A DNA stretch of 64,000 nt from Pseudomonas sp. PD9R. GTDB lineage: Bacteria; Pseudomonadota; Gammaproteobacteria; Pseudomonadales; Pseudomonadaceae. The translations under genes and the position numbers were made by a program. A model generated the notes under the pieces. It searched no databases and had not been told where the DNA came from. It saw nothing but the letters and a program-made list of their open reading frames with translations. Below are positions 8,526 to 17,979 of the stretch, one piece after another (the first letter of the stretch is position 1; the number at the start of each line of letters is the position of its first letter). Location of the stretch: the NCBI RefSeq assembly GCF_019200975.1, contig NZ_JAHTMR010000003.1:217639-281638 (forward strand), read 5' to 3'.

Positions 8526-8593
8526 ATTCAATGTGGGATCGAGTCGGCTCTCGCGGGCGGATTGTAAGGTGACATTGATGTTGGATGGGCTGG

Positions 8594-8686
8594 CGCTATC
8601 GCGGGCAAGCCTCGCTCCTACAGGTAATGCTGTTCAGTTAAGCAACCTGTGGCGAGGGAGTGTTGGTCCTTAGGTGAACAGCATTA
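8594..8686. repeat. REP element plus hairpin
   Basis: A single second-family REP (CGCGGGCAAGCCTCGCTCCT, 8600-8619) is followed by a 12-base perfect inverted repeat, TAATGCTGTTCA (8625-8636) and TGAACAGCATTA (8675-8686). Lies between convergent pvdQ and the FecR gene. Confidence 0.75.
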
Positions 8687-8719
8687 GGGTCCTACAGGGA
8701 AGTTGTTCGGGATATGAAT

Positions 8720-8757
8720 GAAGGCCGCACCCCGCAAGGGTTGCGGCCTTCAGCTTT
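8720..8757. terminator. Bidirectional terminator between pvdQ and fecR-like gene
   Basis: GAAGGCCGCA (8720-8729) pairs with TGCGGCCTTC (8742-8751), followed by TTTT on the plus strand. Its minus-strand side overlaps the end of the FecR gene. Confidence 0.7.
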
Positions 8758-9754
8758 TAGGGGCTTGTTGCGGGATGGAGTTGAGGACAGGGTTGCCGTC
8801 CTTGTTGCGGGTCAGGTAGACCGGCAGGACTTTGGGCAGGGACGCCACCAAAGTGTTGAGTTCTTTGATGTTGTAGATACCGCCGATGCGGATCGCGCCG
8901 GTGCTGTTGTCCGCGACCATCAACGGGGTTTTCAAGTATCGATTGATCAACGGCAGGGCATCGCGCAACGCCAGATCATCAAGTACCAGTTTGCCGTTGA
9001 GCCAGGCCAGCGAATTGTCGTTGTCATAGGTCTGACTGATCCGTGGAATGTAATCACCATGACCATAGCTCGCCTGCATCGCAGGGCCGAGTCTCAAACC
9101 ATCCCCCGGCAAGTCATCATTGCTGCTGACCAGTACCGAGCCTTCAATCAGGTTCACTTTTACCTGGTCTTCATACATCCAGACGTTGAACTTGGTGCCA
9201 GTCACGCGAATCTTGCCTTCGGCGGCCTTGACGACAAACGGATGGGTGGTGTCGTGGCTGACACTGAAGAAGGCCTCGCCTTTTTTCAGGGTGACGCGGC
9301 GCTGATCTTTGTAATTGCTGAATGTCAGCTCACTGCCCAGGTTCAGTTCGACCTGGCTGCCATCCTGCAAGGTGACCTGGTGAACATTGTCCGTCGCCTC
9401 GAAATGCTGGTACGAATTCGGCAGCCAACCCAGGTTCCAGCCGCTATAGGCGGCCAATGGCAACGCCAGTGCACAGACGGCCGCGGCCATGCCGAAGGTG
9501 CGCCAAGGTGTCCGGACCTTTGCTTGAACCATCGGGACAACAACGGGTTCGGGACGCGGCAAGTCCCCGGCGACATCCCAGATTTCCAACATCGCCTCAT
9601 ATTCGGATGCGTGCAACGGGTGAACATCCAGCCACTGTTCGAACGCCTGACGCTCCTCGACCGTGCAGTCATCGGCGTGCAAGCGCATGCACCAGTGCGC
9701 GGCTGCATCGGTGACGGCGTCATATTCGGTTTGCGAGAGAGAATTGTCGGTCAT
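8750..9754 (-). CDS. FecR-family anti-sigma regulator
   Basis: 334 residues. N-terminal cytoplasmic DUF4880-type segment with the usual signature (AAHWCMRLHADDCTVEERQA, residues 18-37, then EQWLDVHPLHASEYEAM), one membrane helix near 88-108, then the periplasmic FecR domain (TLQDGSQVELNLGSELTF, RVTLKKGEAFFSVSHD, RVTGTKFNVW) and the C-terminal STN-like region. Such proteins hold an ECF sigma factor until a TonB receptor signals. No ECF sigma or receptor gene adjoins it, so it is an orphan. Its place next to pvdQ makes an FpvR-like role (control of PvdS/FpvI) attractive, but this is inference. Confidence 0.85.
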   Translation of the reverse strand: MTDNSLSQTEYDAVTDAAAHWCMRLHADDCTVEERQAFEQWLDVHPLHASEYEAMLEIWDVAGDLPRPEPVVVPMVQAKVRTPWRTFGMAAAVCALALPLAAYSGWNLGWLPNSYQHFEATDNVHQVTLQDGSQVELNLGSELTFSNYKDQRRVTLKKGEAFFSVSHDTTHPFVVKAAEGKIRVTGTKFNVWMYEDQVKVNLIEGSVLVSSNDDLPGDGLRLGPAMQASYGHGDYIPRISQTYDNDNSLAWLNGKLVLDDLALRDALPLINRYLKTPLMVADNSTGAIRIGGIYNIKELNTLVASLPKVLPVYLTRNKDGNPVLNSIPQQAPKS

Positions 9755-9948
9755 TGACTCATCCTGATTTCCTGCATTCTAACCTTGAGGGAAGTCTGCG
9801 AGAACATCGGTCATGGCAATTACCCATCAAAGTGTACTTATTTTCACTTCAAGGCTTTGAGAAAGCCTGATTGTGCCGGGCAGTATCCACAAACGGAGTG
9901 AAAAAATGGTGATGCGCAGCCCACCGGATCTGCGCATTTTTGTCGGGT

Positions 9949-12900
9949 TCAAGGTTGTGAAGTGGCCATGGTGGGCACCGGGTCCAGTTGCCGTCCCATT
10001 TCGCAGATCAGAAACGCAATCGAATCGGCATTGCGCAAAATAATGTCAATTCTCGTGTCAGGGTTCAGCGGGTTGAAAAATGCTTCGCGCGCAGCCTCCA
10101 TGGTCTGGGCCCCGGCAACCTTCAGGATTTCCTCACCCACGTGATAAGCGCCTGGAATCGAGTCAAGGCTGATCCATGATTGCAATGTGTTATTCCAGCG
10201 GGCGAACAATTCCTCCCTAGGCGTCCCAAGGGATAATGCCTCGCGCTGGAAATCCAGTTGGTTTTGTTTCATGGCGTGGCCGTAACCGGTGATAGGCGTG
10301 ACGAGGTCGCTAAAAGGGCGTCTTGCTTCCAGTGATGCAATATCCACGGCCTTCGAAAAAAGATGAGCGAACTCGTGAATCAGCGTCGCGGCTTGGCTGT
10401 GGCCATCGACATTGAACGGTTCAGTCAGGCAGGACTTGTACCAATCGAGTTGTTGATCGAAGAACCTTTCGGTGAAATGCACCGTCTTGCGTAAATCCTT
10501 CTCCACAACGAATGCGATCAGATCGGCGTTCTGGTATTTGTTCGAGCCTACGACAAAGCGTTCGGTGTTCATCAAGTCTTCGTCTGGATCCACCAGTGCC
10601 GTGCAGATCGGAACAATGGCCTGTTTGATTTTGTCGAGCAGCCTGTCATCGACCCGACCGACATCAAAAAAACGCTTCAGGAAGGTATCCACCCGCGTAC
10701 CGGGGGCAAGGTGCCTGGCCTGCGCCAGGTTATGCAGGCTGTTGAGCGCGTAATACCGCGCCATATCGATGGCCTGCACAATCATGCGGGCCTTTTCCGG
10801 GTGGTTGGTGCGGATGTCTTCCATGCCCCGTGCTTCGATATTCAATACTCGACTGACTTCGTAGCTGGTCGCATATTCATTGTGCATTTTCGTCAGGGCT
10901 TTTCCGAAGTGCACCGTGTGTACGTCCGGGTCGATGACCATTTGCTGGTCTGGGGTTTTAAGCAGGAAAGGCCCGTCCTGCCTGGCATTGAGTATTTGCC
11001 AGACGGCACCTGGTTTGGCCACGCGGTAGACCTTCCCTGCGATGGGGGCGTACTGGTGTTTGCTGATCGGTTCTACAAAAGTGCCATCGAGCGGATTTTT
11101 TGTCAGGTCTTTCAGAGCCACGGTTTGCACTTCGAAGGGTTGTAATGACGTGCGTGCCGGCGCTATCGGGCGCACGTGCGACCATTGCGGAGCGACCGCG
11201 GGGCGTGCGACAGGCGCCACATCGTCAGTAACCTGTGCCGTGCCGGCCGAGGCCTCAAGGGATAAGCGCCCCATCGTCACCATTTGCACCGTGCCGGCAA
11301 TAAAGTCCTGCAAAGCCCGCATCCAGTGGTGGTCCTGCAGTGCTTCAGCGGAGCTTTCGAAGTCCTTGAAGCTTCGCCACAAAAATTGCGCATAGGCCAG
11401 TTTGCCCGGCAAGACGCGGGCAATCAGCTGGATCCCGGAGCTGCACAAATGTTTGACCGCCTCCCAGTCGGATTGACCGGTAATCTGCGATTGACTGCCA
11501 AGCATTTGCCCAAGGACGCTGACATTGTCGACGAACAACTGGCCAAGGAAGTTGCCGTCGATGGGGGACGACGCCAGCGTGATTTCACTCTGTTGCCCGA
11601 CGGTAGTCTTGAACAAGTTGCTGAATACCGACCGTTGATTCTCGGGCAATCTTCGTACAATCAGGTCCTGCAATGGCCCTGGTACGTTGATCGCCGCAAC
11701 AACGTTGGCCTCATTCTCGAACTCGCGGAACACGGAACCTGCGGAGTATGGCGCATAGAGGATTTGCGGCCCGGTATGCCCGACACCGGGGCCGATCAGA
11801 TACAAACCGAGGGTTTTGACGGCGGCGGCCCCCGCAGTCTTGATCAGCTCAAGTGGCCTGACAATGGCGTGGGCATCTTTCACCGTCCCCCGAGCGATGG
11901 CGTCCGGCATATCCAGCACCTGCCAGATGAGGTCGAATGCGCCGGCGGACAGACGTTGCTGCAGTTTCAGTGCATGTGCGTGTTGTAACAATTGCCACGG
12001 TAACTGACGGACGAAACGCAGCTTTCGACTGTCAGCGTCGGCGCCGGAGTTGGTCAACGTATCTGTCAGTACCTTTGCATAGTCACGCTCGATATTCAGC
12101 GACTGCAACAGTTGCCGGACGGCCTCTTGGTTCAAGCGCTCCGGCAGGGGCTGTTGCGACGTTGATGCAATGCTGAACCCCGTACCTTGGGCAAGGTTAA
12201 TGTGGTTCAGGGCAAATTCGGTCAGGGTTTGAGTCGATCCGGCCAGGGCCAGGTTGGGGGTGATTTCGATCTGGTCGGGGTCAGCCCGCGTCTCGGAGAA
12301 GCGGCTGCCAAGCAGCGATTTCAGTCGTTCGTGGACATAGGACGACAGCGTTTGTAGGCCGTGCAAGTAATCTTTGTCGTCGACGACGCTGTTGCGAAAT
12401 TGCTCAAGTAATTCGATGTGCAACTGTTGTTCGTCAACGGGGGCCATGCTGAGCCAGGCGGGCAATGCTTGCTGTCGGGAAATTGCCCTGGCGATCCATG
12501 TGGCTCTGCGCAAATTGGTATCGATGACGGTTTTTGCCAGTGTTTTAAGTGCTTTGTGCTGTTTCGCTGGCGCAAGTTGCAAGGCGCGCAGGTGTTCGCA
12601 AGTGCTCAGAAAATGGTCAATGGATGATTGCGTGAGGTGCTGTAGAACATTGCCTTCAATCAATCGTAATGAGCTGAGCGAATAGATCGAGTGGAATTGG
12701 CGCTGGCCCCGGTTAAGGTTTTCCAGGAGCATCAGGCGTTTGCGGGGATCGAGCAGGCGTCGATTCAGTTCCTGTTTTACCCGTTCGACCGTATCAAAAA
12801 TTTCCAGCCCCGCCGCAGGCGTCCATAGAATAGCTCGACCTGAATGCTGGATGTCGAGCCCGCCACGCTCGGTCACTAGCACGCAATTGGCCAAGGGCAC

Positions 12901-14775
12901 TACATCGGTCTGCCCGGAACATTCAAGCATCAAGGCGTAGGCGTCGGCCCGAAAACCGTTGAGTGCGAGACGACTTTTACGGTCTGCCTGGTCGGGGTTG
13001 AACACGCTGTGGACGATGGCCTGCTCGACCGTTTGTAACGTAGCGTCGAGAACACGCAGGCTGGCTTCACCCCGTATCCCCACGGAAAGGGCGTGTGCCA
13101 ATCGGGGTTTCATCTCTTGCAGATAAACGCGTTGCAGGGCCAGCGAGGAAACTGGCTGGGCTGCGAAGTCTGCGCGGACCAGGGCTTCGACATCGCGGAA
13201 GGTTTTCACGAACGCTGCCGCGGTGTCTGCCCGGACGATGGAAGGCTGTTGATTGCCAGTCAGCACAGGCCGGGTGGTCCAGCGTCCTTGAGCGTCAAGC
13301 GTCAGCAAGCGTTCGCTGAGCATCGAGCGTATATCCAGCGCTTTATCGAACAAGGCATGGATATCCACAATGCCGTCGCTTTGGCGGAAAACCTGCAGGG
13401 CATATTCGATGTTTTGCAGTTGTTTGGTGATGATCGCCTCGAACAATGTGCTGAAAATCGGGCCTGAAATGACCTCGCCGGAGACATGCGGCTGGGCAAA
13501 CCCGATGAACCGGTTGCGTTCATCCAGATTCAGTAATCCGTAGAGTTCATCCTCATGACCTGAGGCATTGAACTTGCTCAATAACGTAGCTTTGAGGTCC
13601 TGATAGTCCTTCAAAACCTGTAGTCCCAGAGTCGGGGTATAGAGGCAGGCGTCGGAGTGGCTGATCATCAATGAGCCCGCCAGCTCCACGTAATTGGCCT
13701 GGTATTCCCACAGGCGCACGGTTTCCAGCGTCGGCGGTCGAGAAATGCCCGACGTCGGCTGAATCATCTGGTGCAAAACCTGGCTTTGTTCCGGGCTGAT
13801 GATCTCGGCCTCTCGCTTGAGCAGGATGTCGGCCCGTGCCTGTTCACGGATGGCTCGCGCGAAAAACTCACGTCGGGTTACCCCGTCGGCACTGGGCGCA
13901 TTCCAATAGCGCTCAAGTTGCCCCGATAGAAGGCTGATCAATTTTCCGGAGGCGGTTTTGACGCCAGCCTCCCAATGCTGCTGATCGGTGCTTGCCGGCG
14001 TTTTTTGGGGGTGGAAAAATTCAGGTTGTTCTCCGATTGGCCACCGTTGATCGCGGTAGTGCGCCAGTACCGCATCGCGCAACGAAGTGGAATTAATCCA
14101 GCGGCGAACCGGGCTGGCCTCCTGGTCGGTGGTGGACGAGGCGTAAAAATTGACGCGGGTCCGGATTTGATCCAGTTCCGCAAATGTCGGTTGCAGCACC
14201 TCATTAAGCGTCGAATCGAGTAGCGACGTGAGCGTCGGCAGCGCGAGTAATTCGACAAGCATGGCCTGGTCGTTCAGTCGCTGGTTGTGGGCGATGACCG
14301 TGCTCTGGTCGTCGAATACGTCGCCCGCGATAGGCTGGAACGACACTTGAAGGTTGAGGGCCATTGTCAGTGCCTTGCGCTGGGCCAACGACAGGAAGGC
14401 TATCAAGTCGCTGTTCTCTGTCACGCTTTTAAGTTGCAGTACAAGGTGGTCGGCCAGGGCTGAGCGGCTGTAAATCTTCTGAATGCCGGTATAGGGGGTG
14501 TAGAGAATCACCCCGTTGTTTTCCGGGGCAGGGCTCAACACGAAACTGCCGGCCAAAGGGAAGGGGTCGTGGCCTGCGATCTTGAGCAGGATTTTTTCGG
14601 CGAGCATTGGCGGGCTCTGTTGACTGCGCAATGTTTGGCTAGCCAGCTGCAGGTGGCTGAGCCATTCGAATTCCTTGCGCGTCAGCCCGTGAATTTTGCC
14701 AAGTTCGGCCCATAAGCCGGGAGAGTTCAGGGCTTCGGGGAAAAACAGTGGTGCAGGAGAAGTAGGCATCGTCAT
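9949..14775 (-). CDS. Giant toxin-like protein with C-terminal HExxH motif
   Basis: 1608 residues, one uninterrupted frame. It resembles the very large dermonecrotic-toxin-domain (DUF6543-type) proteins common in plant- and insect-associated Pseudomonas; assignment is from overall style and the N-terminal segment LNSPGLWAELGKIHGLT. No signal peptide or long membrane helix at the N terminus; the C-terminal third has one hydrophobic stretch (AAAVKTLGLYLIGPGVG). Near the end H1467-E-F-A-H1471 (10363-10377) is a zinc-metalloprotease HExxH motif, with D1478 and E1483 as possible third ligands. The gene stands alone between fecR-like and dpkA, divergent from dpkA. Delivery route and target are unknown. 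Confidence 0.8.
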   Translation of the reverse strand: MTMPTSPAPLFFPEALNSPGLWAELGKIHGLTRKEFEWLSHLQLASQTLRSQQSPPMLAEKILLKIAGHDPFPLAGSFVLSPAPENNGVILYTPYTGIQKIYSRSALADHLVLQLKSVTENSDLIAFLSLAQRKALTMALNLQVSFQPIAGDVFDDQSTVIAHNQRLNDQAMLVELLALPTLTSLLDSTLNEVLQPTFAELDQIRTRVNFYASSTTDQEASPVRRWINSTSLRDAVLAHYRDQRWPIGEQPEFFHPQKTPASTDQQHWEAGVKTASGKLISLLSGQLERYWNAPSADGVTRREFFARAIREQARADILLKREAEIISPEQSQVLHQMIQPTSGISRPPTLETVRLWEYQANYVELAGSLMISHSDACLYTPTLGLQVLKDYQDLKATLLSKFNASGHEDELYGLLNLDERNRFIGFAQPHVSGEVISGPIFSTLFEAIITKQLQNIEYALQVFRQSDGIVDIHALFDKALDIRSMLSERLLTLDAQGRWTTRPVLTGNQQPSIVRADTAAAFVKTFRDVEALVRADFAAQPVSSLALQRVYLQEMKPRLAHALSVGIRGEASLRVLDATLQTVEQAIVHSVFNPDQADRKSRLALNGFRADAYALMLECSGQTDVVPLANCVLVTERGGLDIQHSGRAILWTPAAGLEIFDTVERVKQELNRRLLDPRKRLMLLENLNRGQRQFHSIYSLSSLRLIEGNVLQHLTQSSIDHFLSTCEHLRALQLAPAKQHKALKTLAKTVIDTNLRRATWIARAISRQQALPAWLSMAPVDEQQLHIELLEQFRNSVVDDKDYLHGLQTLSSYVHERLKSLLGSRFSETRADPDQIEITPNLALAGSTQTLTEFALNHINLAQGTGFSIASTSQQPLPERLNQEAVRQLLQSLNIERDYAKVLTDTLTNSGADADSRKLRFVRQLPWQLLQHAHALKLQQRLSAGAFDLIWQVLDMPDAIARGTVKDAHAIVRPLELIKTAGAAAVKTLGLYLIGPGVGHTGPQILYAPYSAGSVFREFENEANVVAAINVPGPLQDLIVRRLPENQRSVFSNLFKTTVGQQSEITLASSPIDGNFLGQLFVDNVSVLGQMLGSQSQITGQSDWEAVKHLCSSGIQLIARVLPGKLAYAQFLWRSFKDFESSAEALQDHHWMRALQDFIAGTVQMVTMGRLSLEASAGTAQVTDDVAPVARPAVAPQWSHVRPIAPARTSLQPFEVQTVALKDLTKNPLDGTFVEPISKHQYAPIAGKVYRVAKPGAVWQILNARQDGPFLLKTPDQQMVIDPDVHTVHFGKALTKMHNEYATSYEVSRVLNIEARGMEDIRTNHPEKARMIVQAIDMARYYALNSLHNLAQARHLAPGTRVDTFLKRFFDVGRVDDRLLDKIKQAIVPICTALVDPDEDLMNTERFVVGSNKYQNADLIAFVVEKDLRKTVHFTERFFDQQLDWYKSCLTEPFNVDGHSQAATLIHEFAHLFSKAVDIASLEARRPFSDLVTPITGYGHAMKQNQLDFQREALSLGTPREELFARWNNTLQSWISLDSIPGAYHVGEEILKVAGAQTMEAAREAFFNPLNPDTRIDIILRNADSIAFLICEMGRQLDPVPTMATSQP

Positions 14776-14988
14776 GTCTCGTTCTGGACGCGGCGAGGTA
14801 CGCCGGTGAGTGATGCCTGGAGACTAAAAGGCGCTGCCGGGGTGCAGGTGGTAGATAGTTAACGCACGGGCCGCTGCTGTTCGTGCCAGCGGGCGTTATC
14901 GAAGGGTTGACAGGGCGCTTGCTGAGCGTTGTTAATCGACGGTCTTCGTACGCTGTTGCCCCCTCCAATAATTAGTCTGGAGCTTCAG

Positions 14989-16029
14989 ATGTCTGCGTCT
15001 CACGATCATGTGTCTACTGTTGTCTCGCAAAACCTGTCCTTTGAAGAGCTGACAGCCTTGCTTGAGAAGATTTTCCTGCGCCACGGCACCTCGGCCGATG
15101 TGGCTCGTGTACTCGCACAAAACTGCGCCGGAGCCGAACGCGACGGCGCGCACAGTCACGGGGTGTTCCGAATTCCGGGGTATGTCTCGACGCTGCAGAG
15201 CGGATGGGTGAACGGCCAAGCCGTGCCGGTGGTGGAGGATGTGGCTTCAGGGTTCGTCCGGGTCGACGCCGGAAATGGTTTTGCGCAACCGGCCCTTGCT
15301 GCTGCACGGGCACTGCTGGTGGAAAAGGCCCGCAGTGCCGGAATCGCGGTGCTGGCGATCCGTAACTCGCACCATTTCGCCGCGTTGTGGCCAGACGTCG
15401 AACCCTTCGCCTATGACGGTCTGGTGGCGCTGAGTGTGGTCAACAGCATGACGTGTGTCGTGCCCCACGGCGCTGATCGGCCGTTGTTCGGTACCAACCC
15501 GATTGCTTTCGCCGCCCCTCGGGCCGACGGCGAACCCATTGTCTTTGACCTGGCCACCAGCGCCATTGCCCATGGCGACGTGCAGATCGCCGCGCGCAAA
15601 GGCGAGCGTTTGGCGCCGGGCATGGGCGTGGACGGCCTCGGCCAGCCCACCCAGGACCCAAAGGCGATCCTCGAAGGTGGCGCATTGCTGCCGTTCGGCG
15701 GGCACAAAGGTTCGGCGTTGTCGATGATGGTGGAGTTGCTGGCGGCAGCATTGACCGGGGGTAATTTTTCCTTCGAGTTCGACTGGAAAAACCATCCCGG
15801 CGCCAAGACGCCATGGACGGGGCAATTGCTGATCGTGATCGATCCGAGCAAAGCGGCGGGGCAGAGTTTTGCCGAGCGCAGCCAGGAACTGGTGCGGCAG
15901 ATGCATGGCGTGGGATTGAAACGGTTGCCGGGTGATCGGCGTCACCACCAGCGTGCCAAGTCGCAAGCCAACGGCATTGCGCTCGATGCCCAGGCACTGG
16001 CGAACCTGCGAGAACTAGCAGGAATTTGA
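14989..16029 (+). CDS. dpkA: Delta1-piperideine-2-carboxylate reductase DpkA
   Basis: 346 residues from ATG 14989 (GGAG six bases upstream; a longer frame to 14929 is not used). Member of the malate/L-lactate dehydrogenase family with the features of Pseudomonas DpkA: DGAHSHGVFRIPGY, NGFAQPALAAARALL, IRNSHHFAALWPDVEP, LFGTNPIAFAAPR and LPFGGHKGSALSMMVEL. It reduces delta1-piperideine-2-carboxylate (and the pyrroline analogue) with NADPH to L-pipecolate or L-proline, in D-lysine and D-proline/hydroxyproline catabolism. The usual partner amino-acid oxidase or racemase genes are not adjacent. A REP pair begins five bases after the stop. Confidence 0.9.
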   Translation: MSASHDHVSTVVSQNLSFEELTALLEKIFLRHGTSADVARVLAQNCAGAERDGAHSHGVFRIPGYVSTLQSGWVNGQAVPVVEDVASGFVRVDAGNGFAQPALAAARALLVEKARSAGIAVLAIRNSHHFAALWPDVEPFAYDGLVALSVVNSMTCVVPHGADRPLFGTNPIAFAAPRADGEPIVFDLATSAIAHGDVQIAARKGERLAPGMGVDGLGQPTQDPKAILEGGALLPFGGHKGSALSMMVELLAAALTGGNFSFEFDWKNHPGAKTPWTGQLLIVIDPSKAAGQSFAERSQELVRQMHGVGLKRLPGDRRHHQRAKSQANGIALDAQALANLRELAGI

Positions 16030-16033
16030 ACCT

Positions 16034-16125
16034 GTAGGAGCTGTCGAGTGAAACGAGGCTGCGATCTATTGCCTTTGATTTTTTAAAACCAGGATCAAAA
16101 GATCGCAGCCTTTGGCAACTCCTAC
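16034..16125. repeat. REP inverted pair
   Basis: GTAGGAGCTGTCGAGTGAAA variant facing GATCGCAGCC...CAACTCCTAC. The left arm carries the GTCGAGTGAAACGAGGCTGC variant also seen at 16881. Lies between convergent dpkA and the DUF883 gene. Confidence 0.88.
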
Positions 16126-16134
16126 ATGGATCGT

Positions 16135-16452
16135 TTAGCGCTTGGCCAGCAGCAACCCGACCACCAAACCAAACCCGGCGGAGACCGCCACGGTTTGCCA
16201 CGGATGACCGCCAATATAGGTTTCGGTGGCGTCAACCGCAGGCTTGGCCCGATCACGTACACCGGTCACCGAGTCCCGGGCCTGCTGAAGTTTCTGGGCA
16301 ATCTGCCCGCGAAGTGTCTCCGCTTCCTCACCGACCAGTGAGGCACTGCTTTTCAACAGTTTTTCCGACTCTTCGATCAGGGCCGTCAGCTCGCTGAAAG
16401 CCTGGTCCTTGATTTGATCTTCGGCGATTTGCGCGGCGGTTTTCCGGGCCAT
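16135..16452 (-). CDS. DUF883/ElaB-type membrane-anchored protein
   Basis: 105 residues from ATG 16452 (AGGAG upstream); an upstream extension to 16539 lacks protein character. The protein is a long helix/coiled coil (about 8-75, EELTALIEESEKLLK-like heptads and ETLRGQIAQKLQQARDS) ending in a C-terminal membrane segment with the family signature YIGGHPWQTVAVSAGFGLVV and a basic LLAKR end. ElaB/YqjD proteins anchor to the inner membrane by the C terminus and bind ribosomes in stationary phase; that role is known for E. coli homologues and inferred here. Confidence 0.88.
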   Translation of the reverse strand: MARKTAAQIAEDQIKDQAFSELTALIEESEKLLKSSASLVGEEAETLRGQIAQKLQQARDSVTGVRDRAKPAVDATETYIGGHPWQTVAVSAGFGLVVGLLLAKR

Positions 16453-16616
16453 TGAAGTACTCCTTGCAGGTAAGTGGACAGTGAACAATGGAGTGCGCCG
16501 CGATTGAAAAAGTTGCAGCGATTTTGCGTGCAGTCTCAATCCCGAAGAAAATCCAGCGCAGGACGTTTCGTCCTACAGTGTAAGATGTCGCCTATTTTAC
16601 GCAGCAGGAAATCCCC

Positions 16617-16868
16617 ATGAGCTTCAATCTGGCCGACAGATCCCTTGCCGAGCGCGCAGCGCTTGAAGATGAGAAATCCCGACTGTTCGAACTCTGGCAA
16701 AACAACCTGGGCAAAGCCAAGGGCGAGGCCGCACGGTTGTTTGGCGAACGCGCCAAGCGCAAAGGCAAATGGGCCGAGTGGGTCCGCGCCGAGCTGGACG
16801 GCATGTCGCCGCCGGAGTTCTCGAACATGGTACGCAGTGAAGTCAATCGACTGATGGCGGCCAAATAA
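16617..16868 (+). CDS. Conserved small basic protein
   Basis: 83 residues, ATG 16617 with AGGAAA upstream. Charged, helical, no signal peptide; ends in VRSEVNRLMAAK. I do not recognise a named family. Divergently arranged from the DUF883 gene (starts 16452 and 16617), sharing a 164-base promoter region. Function unknown. Confidence 0.7.
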   Translation: MSFNLADRSLAERAALEDEKSRLFELWQNNLGKAKGEAARLFGERAKRKGKWAEWVRAELDGMSPPEFSNMVRSEVNRLMAAK

Positions 16869-16880
16869 CACACGCCCCCT

Positions 16881-16966
16881 GTAGGAACTGTCGAGTGAAA
16901 CGAGGCTGCGATCTTTTGATCTTACAAAACCAGGATCAAAAGATCGCAGCCCGCGGCAGCTCCTAC
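16881..16966. repeat. REP inverted pair carrying a stop codon
   Basis: GTAGGAACTGTCGAGTGAAA and the facing arm ...GCGGCAGCTCCTAC. The right arm contains the TAG stop (16963-16965, minus strand) of the LysR gene. Confidence 0.88.
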
Positions 16967-17895
16967 AGGGGGTATGCGTCAGGGAGGTGGGAGAAACACG
17001 CCACAATCGCTTCGCGCACTGTCAGCACCACCGGATCGAGCTGGGTGCTGGTACGCCAGCCCAGCTCAATCGGGTAACGCGGCAACGCCAGAGGGCAGGG
17101 AAGCAGCGTCAGTCCGCTGAGTGCCGCGATACTTTGGGCCGCGTGGGCCGGAATGGTCGCTACGGCCTGACTACCCTTGAGCAAATGCGGCAACGCTGCA
17201 AAGTGGGTGGTCGAGGCACAGACCCGTCGGCTCAACCCCACCGCCGCCAAGCCCTCGTCAGTGATCCCGATAAAGCCGCCCGACGACACCAGAATGTGCT
17301 CGCGGGCGACGAACTCCTCAAGGCTGATCGCTTGTTGCCCTTCGGCCAGACTGAGCGGATCGACCAGACACAAATAACTTCCCTCACCCAGCACCTGTCG
17401 ACTGAGCAGGCGTTCGGCAAACCCGCCGGCGGTAATCGCCAGATCGATGCTGCGCTCCATCAAGGCCTGGGCCACGATCTGGCTGTGGGTCTGAAGAAAG
17501 ATCAGCCTCAACTTGGGCGCGCAACGCGCTATTTCTTCGATCAAGCGCCGGCCATACGCAATCTCGAAATCATCGGACATACCCACCGTCACCGAGCGCC
17601 CTTCGTAGTGGTTGGCCGTCGGGTCGACCATCGCCAGGCTCTGCCGACATTTGTTCAGCGCATCACTGATCACCGGTTTCAACTGATTGGCCTTGAGCGT
17701 GGGCGCCAGACCGCGACCGGTACGTACGAACAGTTGGTCGCCGTAGACTTCGCGTAATCGTCGCAACGCCGCACTGACCGCCGATTGCGTCACACCGAGG
17801 CGCAGGGCCGCGCGGCTGGCGCTGGACTCTTCGTGCAGGGCTTCGAAGACTTTCAGCAGGTTGAGATCAATGTTTGCGATAGTCATACGGTTCAT
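16963..17895 (-). CDS. LysR-family regulator beside nitrilase
   Basis: 310 residues. N-terminal winged helix (residues 8-66: NIDLNLLKVFEALHEESSAS, then RLGVTQSAVSAALRRLRE) and a C-terminal effector-binding domain (about 95-300). Transcribed away from the nitrilase (starts 17895 and 17980), the usual arrangement of a LysR regulator with its target, so it probably controls the nitrilase in response to a nitrile or product; inference. Two in-frame ATGs (17895, 17886) are possible; neither has a strong ribosome site. The TAG stop is inside a REP element, so the extreme C terminus may have been reset by REP insertion. Confidence 0.88.
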   Translation of the reverse strand: MNRMTIANIDLNLLKVFEALHEESSASRAALRLGVTQSAVSAALRRLREVYGDQLFVRTGRGLAPTLKANQLKPVISDALNKCRQSLAMVDPTANHYEGRSVTVGMSDDFEIAYGRRLIEEIARCAPKLRLIFLQTHSQIVAQALMERSIDLAITAGGFAERLLSRQVLGEGSYLCLVDPLSLAEGQQAISLEEFVAREHILVSSGGFIGITDEGLAAVGLSRRVCASTTHFAALPHLLKGSQAVATIPAHAAQSIAALSGLTLLPCPLALPRYPIELGWRTSTQLDPVVLTVREAIVACFSHLPDAYPL

Positions 17896-17979
17896 ATCAT
17901 TCAGCAGTAAATGGGGCTTTATTCATGATTGCGTGACGCTGGAGAATGAGCAACACCTGATGCAAACGGAGTTACCGTG

